64,000 nt of DNA from assembly GCF_000003195.3 (NCBI RefSeq), contig NC_012878.2:54808629-54872628 (forward strand). The letters are read 5' to 3'. The position numbers and the translations under genes are program-made. Below the pieces are notes generated by a model. It saw nothing but the letters and a program-made list of their open reading frames with translations, searched no databases and was not told the DNA's origin. The DNA is from Sorghum bicolor. Lineage: Eukaryota; Streptophyta; Magnoliopsida; Poales; Poaceae. This document shows positions 55,991 through 64,000 of this stretch, in pieces (position 1 is the first letter of the stretch; the number at the start of each line of letters is the position of its first letter).

Positions 55991-58900
55991 ATGGCGGGAG
56001 ATCCGGCCGCCGGTGGCGGCGGTGACGCCCACCCCGCGTCGGGGAGCAAGAGTTCCCGCTCGTCGACGCGGCACCGGCAGTTCCGCGACCGAGCCAAGGT
56101 CCGCGTGGACGACCTACAGGAGATGTTCTGCGGCCTCCAGTCCGCTCGCAAGGAGAGCCGCTCCGCCGACGCCGCCGTCCTCGAGGAGCAGGTCCACCAG
56201 ATGCTCCGTGAGTGGCGTGCCGAGCTCAGCGTCCCATCCCCGGCTTCCTCTCTCCAGGCAAGTCCCCCGAACCCTAGCCCTCCGGCCGTCCCACCGCCGT
56301 TCCCCTTTCGTGTGCGGTAGATTGGTGCTAACGGGTAGTTGTGGTGCGGCGCAGAACTCGCAGGGGAACAACCGGGAGGCTTCGGATCCACCGTCGGATA
56401 CGCTGCGACTGCTGCAGCTGGTGGTGCCCGAGGAGGAGGACGACGCCACCAGTAAGCTCCTGGTGCCCCAATCGGCGCAGCAGGCGCCGCCTCCTCATCA
56501 GAGCCACGACCACGGGCAGGACAGCAGGATGGCCAATACTGATCAGCAGTGTGAAGCTATGGATGGGGGCACTGCTCCTGCACAGCACTCTCTAGGTCAG
56601 GGAGTGGAGGCAGGCTGTGGAGAAGTGGCTGCTGTTGCTAATGCAATGTTCAATGATCAGGTAGTGTTTACATTTAAAATTTATCATCTGGAAACTGTAC
56701 TCTCTCTTTTTTTTTTCGAGATTGATGATGTGGAGGAGCTTGTCTGTTAGACTTAAATTTTTGTCCACGAATTACTAACATTGTGCTGCTATAGTCATTC
56801 TAAGAATCCAAGCATGTTAATTTTGTTGGATGGTGTGTAACTCTCGAGTGATTGTGGATTTCTATATGTGTAGGATGGTCTTTTTTAATTACTATGTTGA
56901 TGATATCATCAAGATAAAAAAATGTCAACTGGATACAGTATCATGTTGCCAAATACAATTTTGCATAAGAACTCTACTAATTTTCTTTCATCTTGTTATG
57001 TTGTTTAGTTGCAGATTGTAGACCACAGTATAGATCAGCAGCATAAACTAACTTCATTCACGAGTGATGACTTGTTTCAACTCGCAGTATCGGATACTGG
57101 AGTGCTGTACTTGAGCATGCTAGCATAGACAACTATGTTGATGCATGTGAAATAATGTGCTAGTACTATTTGTTAAGCTTCTGAAGAGTACAAGTCATAA
57201 CAGTATATCTTTGTGTGCTTAGGCTAGTTGTAAATCAAAAATAATGATAGACTCTTGAAAAATCGCAAAGGCCTCAAGAGTTTCAAGTTTTTGGTTCAAT
57301 TCCATTGTTATGGGCTCTAAACAGTTGAGCATGCTAGCATAGACAACTATGTTGATGCATGTGAAATAATGTGCTAGTACTATTTCTATTTGTTAAGCTT
57401 CTGAAGAGTACAAGTCATAACAGTATATCTTTGTGTGGTTAGGCTAGTTGTAAATCAAAAATAATGATAGACTCTTGAAAAATCACAAAGGCCTCATGTC
57501 TCAAGAGTTTCGATTTTTTATTCAATTCAATTGTTATGGGCTCTAAACTGTACCTTGTGACAAAGGAGCATATGTGCACTTTATGTTACTTGTAGGATTG
57601 AAACATGAATACGAACCTAGACGCAAAACAGAGGACAATAACCAGCAAGGGTTGGGTTAGCCGACAACAAGCCGTTTCATATTCCATTTTTTTTGGGTGC
57701 ATGTAGTGTATCATGTTTCTTTTACCATCTCTATTGATAGCTTTAATGAGCCTGTCTTACTTTGCTTGCAGATGTACTATATAGACCAGGAACTTAGTAT
57801 TGATGATTTTCTTTGTGATGATGATTACAAAATAAATATTTCTGGTTCTAATGAAGATCAGTTCAATAACCTGCATGGGATTGGCCAGTTGGAACATCAA
57901 CAGTTTGATTTGCCATTAGATCTGCCACCTACCCATTCATATGCTGATGCAAATAACTCTGAGCAAAATGCTGGAGATGTCTTTGTTCACATGTCAGACT
58001 TGCTTACAACAATATGGCCGTCACCCTCTCAGTATTTGGGGCCAAAATGTGCACTTTGGGACTGTGGTAGGCCAGTTGGAGGGACAGAGGACTCTGGAGA
58101 TTACTGCAACCCTTATCATGCTGGTTTGGCTTTGAATGATGATGGTCTTCTTGGGACAAGACCTGTGATGCGTCCAAAAGGTATTGATTTGAAAGATGGG
58201 CCACTGTTCGCTGCTCTCATTGCAAAAGTCCAAGGAAAGAATGTTGGTATTCCTGTGTGTGGAGGCGCTGCTACTTCTAAATCACCATGGAATGCTCCTG
58301 GTAAGTATTGTTATATTAGTGCTAGCATTTCTGGTTAATGTTGATAGTATCAAATTATTTTGCTAACTTTTGTTTTGTGCTGTTGTTGCAGAACTTTTTG
58401 ATCTTTCTCTTCTGGAGGGTGAATCTCTTAGAGAATGGCTGTTCTTTGACACTCCAAGAAGAGCATTTGAGAGTGGCAACCGGAAGCAAAGGTCATTGCC
58501 AGATTACAGTGGTCGTGGGTGGCATGAATCAAGGAAGCAGGTAATGAAAGATTTCGCAGGTCTGAAGAGGTCCTATTACATGGACCCACAACCATCAAGC
58601 AGCCATGAGTGGCATCTTTTCGAGTATGAGATCAATGCTTCTGATGCCCTCGCCTTGTACCGCCTTGAGTACAAGTCCTCTGACTCCAAAAAAAGTGCCA
58701 AGTCAAAACTGTCTAGTAGTCCACTGAATGAAATCCAGCAGCAAATGGGCAGGCTGACTGCAGACAGTCCTGTGGAAAACAAACGGACTGCTAGGAGCAA
58801 GCCAAAGGCTAACCAGAATGATATCAATGCAAATATCCATGCACATGTTAACAGCCCCAGTCAAGTTAATGCTCCAAATGCTTATCAAACAACGCCGCAG

Positions 58901-59119
58901 GTGAACCAAATGACATTTCTGAATGGGAACGTTGTTTATGGACCTCACCTTCCACATTCTGAAAACGTCGTCCATGGACCTCACCTTCCACAGTCTGAAA
59001 ATGTTGTCTATGGACCTCATCTTCCACATTCTGAAAATGTTGTTTATGGACCTCATCTTCCACATGGATACAAAGCCGAAGGAAGCAGCTTCTTTTGGAA
59101 CCCAAGTGACGGGACTTGA
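55991..59119 (+). CDS. VOZ (vascular plant one zinc finger) transcription factor, four exons
   Basis: Exons 55991-56257, 56355-56660, 57772-58300 and 58392-59119 join in frame to 609 residues. The first intron uses a GC donor (CAG|GCAAGT) with a normal AG acceptor; the others are GT-AG. Exon 1 encodes [20 protein letters not shown] and [20 protein letters not shown], the conserved VOZ domain A. Exons 3-4 encode domain B: CALWDC with C284 and C289, DYC303 and H307 as the zinc-binding set, then [20 protein letters not shown] and the basic block [20 protein letters not shown]. The family binds a GCGT(N7)ACGC palindrome as a dimer through domain B; in Arabidopsis VOZ1/VOZ2 interact with phytochrome B and act in flowering and stress responses. 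ATG 55991 is the first ATG in the frame. It is longer than the roughly 480-residue Arabidopsis proteins, partly through a C-terminal repeat (58928-59071). Confidence 0.95.
57111..57548 (+). repeat. Tandem duplication in VOZ intron 2
   Basis: About 214 bp starting TTGAGCATGCTAGCATAGAC and ending TTATGGGCTCTAAAC is repeated directly (57111-57324 and 57325-57548). The copies differ by a few substitutions and short insertions such as TATTTC and CATGTCT. It does not touch splice sites. Confidence 0.9.
58928..59071 (+). repeat. Four 12-residue repeats in the VOZ C-terminus
   Basis: [12 protein letters not shown] occurs four times in a row as 36-bp units, with Y/H and H/Q changes; the last ends HGY. 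The units begin at 58928, 58964, 59000 and 59036. All are in frame, so unit number could vary between lines without breaking the protein. Confidence 0.93.
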
Positions 59120-60115
59120 AGATGCAGCACAATGTAGCCGCTCATACATAGTATGGCACTTGTCAAGCAAAAACTCTAACATCATCAACCAAGTTATGGG
59201 CCTTCACATTTCCAAATTCTAATTGATTGGTTTCTGCAAGGGGGCCTGGCTGGCTGGTGTATTTGGATTTTAAAATATAGAGTATAGTTGCATTAACTTC
59301 GGAAAATATAGCCCGGTGTCCAAGCTGCCAATCTGAATGTAAAATAGAGTGCTGTACCAGTTGCTGCTCGGGTATGTTAGGTACTTAGGTTTTTGAGTCC
59401 TAAGTTTCTTGAGCCGTTTTTTGTTTTGAATTGAGATGGCTATACTCTTCACAGTTTCTTTTTTATGTGTCTATTTATATGTGAGAAATCTGTGAAGCTG
59501 GATTGGGTCTATTAGTCTACACTACACCATTCCCAAGTCCCCAGTCAAAGCAGCACCCAGAGCAGGAAATTGTAACTCGAAGCAAATAAACTCTTGCTTT
59601 GACTCGCATCTGTCTACTCCATTTTCTGAAGAATAGTCCCACTCACCTGATCACCTCACCTTTAAAGAATCGTTATCAAGTTTATGACTAAGGGCTGTTT
59701 GGATCCCTCCACTTTTTATAAGAACCTGGTTTTTGAAAACTGGATGTGATCCAAGTTTTTGTCTAGTTTCTTGTGTCAATTTTGCTAGTCTTAAAAACAA
59801 GAAGCTATTGATACCAAGCTTTTGCCAGTTTCTTGTTACCCTGTGAGCAATAAATGAAGCTAGATTCATAAAAAATGGGGGATCCAAACACCACCAGTTT
59901 TTCCTTAAAATCCAGATTTTAAAAACTAGAGACAAAATTTTAAGAATCTGAAACTCATTCATATAGGCCCAAAATAGCGCATCCATCATGATAAATCAAA
60001 TTAGGGATACAATACGCCATAAATGGGACAATTCCTTCTAGGAATACACAAATAATAGAAAAATACAATTAACCTTCTCTAGGGATACAATAATCACAAA
60101 TAGAAAATACACTTA
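59120..60115. other. VOZ 3' region and intergenic DNA
   Basis: The 3' untranslated region of VOZ should occupy the first few hundred bases. No other gene. A probable MITE is listed separately at 59692-59890. Confidence 0.4.
59692..59890. mobile_element. Probable Tourist-like MITE (GGGCTGTTTGGATCC ends)
   Basis: Left end GGGCTGTTTGGATCCCTCC and right end GGGGGATCCAAACA are roughly inverse, with paired CCAGTTTCTTG/CAAGAAAC-like interior segments. Related sequence continues past 59890, so the boundary is uncertain. Confidence 0.4.
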
Positions 60116-60358
60116 GGCCTTGTTTAGTTTCAACTTTTTTTTGCAAAATGAACACTGTAGCACTTTCATTTGTATTTAACAAATATTGTCTAATCATAAA
60201 CTAACTAGGCTCAAAAGATTCGCCTCGCAAATTACAAGCAAACCATGCAATTAGTTAATTTTTTATGTATATTTAATGTTTTATGCATGTGTCACAAAAT
60301 TTGATGTGACGGAAAATCAGAAGAAATTTGCAAAATTTATGAGGAACTAAACACAACC
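60116..60358. mobile_element. Tourist-type MITE (GGCCTTGTTTAGTT family)
   Basis: Starts GGCCTTGTTTAGTTTC, ends GAACTAAACACAACC, 243 bp, with TTA on both sides (60113-60115 and 60359-60361). This exact TTA duplication supports the PIF/Harbinger assignment of the whole family. Confidence 0.9.
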
Positions 60359-61079
60359 TTAGAATTGGAAAGTAAATGTATGTTTGAATGTGGAACTAAC
60401 ATTATTGACCTTGCTCAGCCAGGCGAGCCTAACCTTACCCATTGAGGAGAGCCAATTTGGCTAGCTCACTTCATTAAAGAAAAACTGCTTTGTGCGGAAA
60501 TCAAGACAACAAAGAAGAAAATTAAAATCATTGCTTTCTTCGGGCACTCACAATGCAAAACTCTATGACAGAATCCAAGACAATTAATTACATATTAATA
60601 TATTATTTATGGTATTTTGCCGATGTGACAATATATTTATTGAAGAAAAAGATAGAAAAAATAACACTCCAAGTCTTATTTAGACTCTAAGTCTATAATG
60701 TTCGAGATAATAAATAACTTTAGACGCTATGATAGAGTGTGCATTGTGAATGCTCTAACCACGCAAGGCAATGTGAGATTTGTAAGGCGCCAAACGTGCT
60801 CTAAATCCCCCGCCGATGGAGAAAACTTCCACCAAAAGATAAACTCTTCACTAACCAATCACTGAGTTATTAAGTTCCTAATGAATTGTGAGAAATCCGC
60901 AACTTGATCACTTGAAAAATAACAGGTGCACATGTCTCCATGAACTCCGTCGAATGTCGATAAACTTGATCAATTCGTAGATCCAAGTACGTATTCATTA
61001 AAAGACCAGTGTAAGGAAGTCAAATTAAATTCTTTTTTTCTAATCATACGAAAAAAATTAAATTATTTTTAAATATCAA
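60359..61079. other. No gene recognised
   Basis: AT-rich intergenic DNA between the two MITEs upstream of the PP28-type gene. No coding signal. Confidence 0.4.
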
Positions 61080-61322
61080 GGCCTTGTTTAGTTCCAAAAA
61101 ATTTTGCAAAATAGGAATAGTATCACTTTCGTTTGTATTTGATAAATATTGTTCAATTATGGACTAACTAGATTCAAAAGATTCGTCTCGTCAATTCCGA
61201 CCAAACTGTGTAATTAGTTTTTATTTTTATCTATATTTAATACTCCATACATACGTCTAAAGATTCGATGTGACGGAAAATTTGAAAAATTTTGCAAAAT
61301 TTTTGAGGAAGTAAACAAGGCC
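61080..61322. mobile_element. Tourist-type MITE upstream of the PP28-type gene
   Basis: Starts GGCCTTGTTTAGTTCC, ends GAAGTAAACAAGGCC, 243 bp, flanked by CAA on both sides (61077-61079 and 61323-61325). It ends about 305 bp before the start codon of the next gene, so it is in or next to that promoter. Confidence 0.9.
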
Positions 61323-61627
61323 CAAATTAAATTCTCAGCAGTCAAAGAGACGTGTCGCGCAAGTACAACGCGAACTCGGATTCGACTAAGCCAGAGTGAA
61401 TGCGGGATCCGTAGCGGCCAAGGCGGTCGGCCAGGTGGTGGCTTCCGAGTCGTTTCGGTTCCCAACTCCTCGCCATCGCCAGTCGCCAGGCAGAGGCAAT
61501 AAAAGCGAACCAAAAACCCCCGCGGCGAGAACCCAATAGGCTCTAGGCCACACACCGACGAACAACCCAAGGCAGCTGCCGAAGGAAGGGCTTGGCACCG
61601 TCGCGCGCCCGCCGGCAGTCCGCGTCC

Positions 61628-63584
61628 ATGGCGAAAGGCAAGTTCAAGCACAAGCCCACGGGGCAGCGCACCTTCTCCAGCCCCGAGGAGATCGGTACGT
61701 ACGCTAAGCTACGCAATGCGACCTTCGCCTTCCCCCCCTTCGGTTTGCAATTTAGTTCGGCGGCGCTTTCGACGGACGGCTTAGGGTAGGGTTTACTAGC
61801 CCCTTTTCTGGCTCGATTGTCGCCATCGGCGCGGCGGGGTTGGAGTGGAGAGCGGCCTTGGTCAGTTGGTTGGCCCTTGTTGGCTTGTTTGGTCGCGGTA
61901 CAAGCTGCTTATAGCGTCAGAATGTTGTGTTTATGTAGGGAGGGCGATTGGGGGCGGGAGTTGTTTTCTCCCTTGCACTCTGTTCTACTTGATCAGGCCT
62001 TGGCGTTCCCTTGCGGCGTTTTGAATGCTTGTACTACGTCGATCATAGGATGACCTTTTTTTACTTTGTGGGGAGTAGTTGATTGGTTGTGGTAGCAGTG
62101 TACTTGAAATTGAGGACAACCATGATCGAGGTTTTACTGCTCGATTTGTTGGTTGTTCACTGTTCCATTCAGATCCATTGTGCAGAGTGGATGTAGATAG
62201 ATGCTCAGGGGCTGTGGCTAACTATATGACTAATGAACAACTCTTGGCTGAATTTCCTCTTGATTAACCATTTTTACATAATCTGTCTACATGGAATGTT
62301 TTCTGATAAGTACATCTTCCTTCTGGAAGATATTTCTGTGTGGTTCAACCAGTAGATGTTTAACACTTCATTGATTCTGATATTGAGGTGGGACTGTTGA
62401 ACAGTTTGTTGTTGAGCACACCAATCTTAGCTCCTCCTCATTAATAAACAAAGTAACTTGGTGGAACAGATATTAAACAGTTTGTTATGCTTAATTTGAC
62501 ATTTCAGCCTAGCGAGCCTTTTATTTTTTTTACAATCTCTCATATGATTCATGTGGAATTGAATGCAGCGGCTGGTACTTCAGCAGACCGTCCAAGGACC
62601 TTTAACAAGGTTTCCACCCTTTTCTTTCAACACAATTTATTTTCTGTTGATGTTCAGTTAACAAGTGTTGCTTCTCTTTGCTCTCCGAATCTGAACTTGA
62701 AAATAAAGTCTACTTGTAATTTAACAAATGGCTTGCTTAATTTGCACAAGAAACTTGTGTTCCAAGGTCTGCTCTGTTACTGTAGTTTAATTCTGTCCAT
62801 ATAACTGAGTAAAAGAAATGATCTTAGTCTGCCTTTTATTTAATCAAAACGCATATGTATATGATATCTGATGCTTATTTTGGTGGCTGACTTGTTTCTG
62901 TAATCAAAATATAGCATGACGAAAAGGATGTCTACAATAGAAGGGGGGAACCAGAAGAAGAAGAATCTGAAGATTTTGTGAAACCAGTAGGATATTATAT
63001 TATATCATTTTGAAATATACAAGTTCCATAGTCTTCATTGTTGTTTGATCATATGATAAACTACTTTTGTTGTCGTCCTCAGAAACACAAAGGTACAGAA
63101 GGCCTGATCGAGATTGAGAATCCAAACCTGGTGAAATCGAAGAATATAAAGGTCAAGGACATTGATGTAAGTGGGATACTTAGTGCTTGTTCCCTATGCA
63201 GTCAAATATAATATAATGTTTTCCCATGGACGATGATGTTGTTAGACATGTATGCATAAGTTTGTTGCTAAGAAAATTTACTCATGAACTATATATATTA
63301 AGCAAATGTATGATGCTGTACAAATATGGTGAGTTGGAATAAGGGTTACACACATGGATTTATACAGCAAAACATGCTAAAATCGTTTCACTCCATGTAC
63401 TTACTGAACCTGCTAGTAGTGGCCTTAAATAAAAAGTTAAACATTTTGCCAGTTAGGATAGTTCTTTCATAACATTTTTCTGTTGCTAACATTTCATCAT
63501 TTTCGTGTCATAATACTTCTATAAGCTGACTAGTTTTGCAACATCACAGATTGGTAAGACAACTGACATCTCCAGGCGTGAAAG
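61628..63584 (+). CDS. PP28/PDAP1-type 28-kDa heat- and acid-stable phosphoprotein, partial
   Basis: Five exons are seen: 61628-61694, 62569-62609, 62915-62986, 63083-63166 and 63550-63584, all with GT-AG borders. The spliced reading is MAKGKFKHKPTGQRTFSSPE, AGTSADRPRTFNK, a short acidic piece EPEEEESEDFVKP, then KHKGTEGLIEIENPNLVKSK, IKVKDIDIGKTTDISRRE. This is the layout of the PP28 (casein kinase substrate) family: basic start, acidic phosphorylation stretch, then GLIxIENPN and GKTTxxSRRE. Animal members are phosphorylated by casein kinase 2; the role of plant members is not established. The last visible exon ends inside a codon, and the C-terminal lysine/glutamate-rich exon or exons lie beyond 64000. 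Confidence 0.93.
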
Positions 63585-64000
63585 GTGGGCTTATACGCTT
63601 GTCTTTCTGTCAATCGATTGTGCATCTTCTACTGCATGCTATGTTTGCTTTGTTTTCATATATAATTTTGTAAATATCATATTTCTAGTGTTCATTTCAT
63701 GAAAGATATTGTTGTCGAAACTGTTTGCTGATCATTTTATAAACAAAGTAATAATTAATGATGATTGAACTAGAAAGTGATAAATTATTTGCCAATAGCA
63801 CTGACACCAAAGGTGGACCATGTACACCACATTATCAGACAATCGCAATGTTTTTAGATTCTTTCAGGAGTTGCTCTCATCATATCATTCTCTCTAACCT
63901 GTAATATACAGTATTCCTAAAGATACATGGTAGAAAAGATCATCTGTTCTTTAAGTCCCTCATTTTTTATGACCTCATTGTTCTTACAAGTATTCTTACT
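63585..64000. other. Intron of the PP28-type gene running off the window
   Basis: AT-rich, with no acceptor followed by the expected basic C-terminal exon before 64000. Confidence 0.55.

Noticed and set aside
58576..59188. Minus-strand frames opposite VOZ exon 4
   Set aside because: Shadows of the VOZ coding exon and its 36-bp repeats.

Overview
The window is plant nuclear DNA, almost certainly from a grass. The genes are split by GT-AG introns, there are no bacterial-style operons, and most of the DNA is transposable elements of grass type: CACTA elements with TTTGCCGAG subterminal repeats, Tourist MITEs beginning GGCCTTGTTTAGTT, Stowaway MITEs with CTCCCTCCGTCC ends, and Helitrons ending in a CCCGT...ACGGG hairpin plus CTAG. 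The mix best fits the Andropogoneae (sorghum-like). That is an inference and was not tested by a database search.

Layout. 1-7.6 kb: decayed transposon remnants (Ty1/copia and Ty3 integrase pieces, a FAR1/MULE transposase pseudogene) and simple repeats. 7.64-11.14 kb: a complete 3.5-kb CACTA element with TSD TGT and a multi-exon TnpA/Transposase_24-type gene. 11.4-44.2 kb: a cluster of plant class-II O-methyltransferase (ZRP4-like) genes, all on the minus strand when intact. OMT-A (11396-12641), OMT-B (23499-24667) and OMT-D (43004-44167) look functional. A lone decayed exon lies at 15676-15846. A fourth gene, OMT-C, is broken into two pieces lying in opposite orientations (3' half 36068-37119 minus; 5' half 41381-41725 plus). 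Between them are a solo LTR (21783-22988), a copia element with a PIF/Harbinger element nested in its 5' LTR (27636-33904), itself inside a LINE fragment, two related CACTA fragments and a third CACTA element. 44.2-55.6 kb: gene-poor, with a run of Stowaway MITEs, a fold-back element and a Helitron with both ends identified. 55.99-59.12 kb: a complete four-exon VOZ transcription factor gene. 61.63 kb to the end: the first five exons of a PP28/PDAP1-type phosphoprotein gene that runs off the window.

The most interesting structure is the OMT cluster at 24-44 kb. The data fit this series: (1) an ancestral order OMT-B / upstream arm / CACTA fragment / OMT-D; (2) unequal crossing-over inside exon 1 of OMT-B and OMT-D, which made a hybrid third gene (OMT-C) and a second copy of arm plus CACTA; (3) insertion of copia, PIF and a MITE into the first arm and of a CACTA element into the second; (4) an inversion of about 4.6 kb with one breakpoint inside OMT-C exon 1 and the other at the CACTA edge. 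The two OMT-C halves would rejoin with only two bases missing. The inversion leaves a complete OMT promoter and N-terminal coding region pointing at the 3' end of OMT-D, an arrangement that could yield antisense or hairpin RNA against the family.
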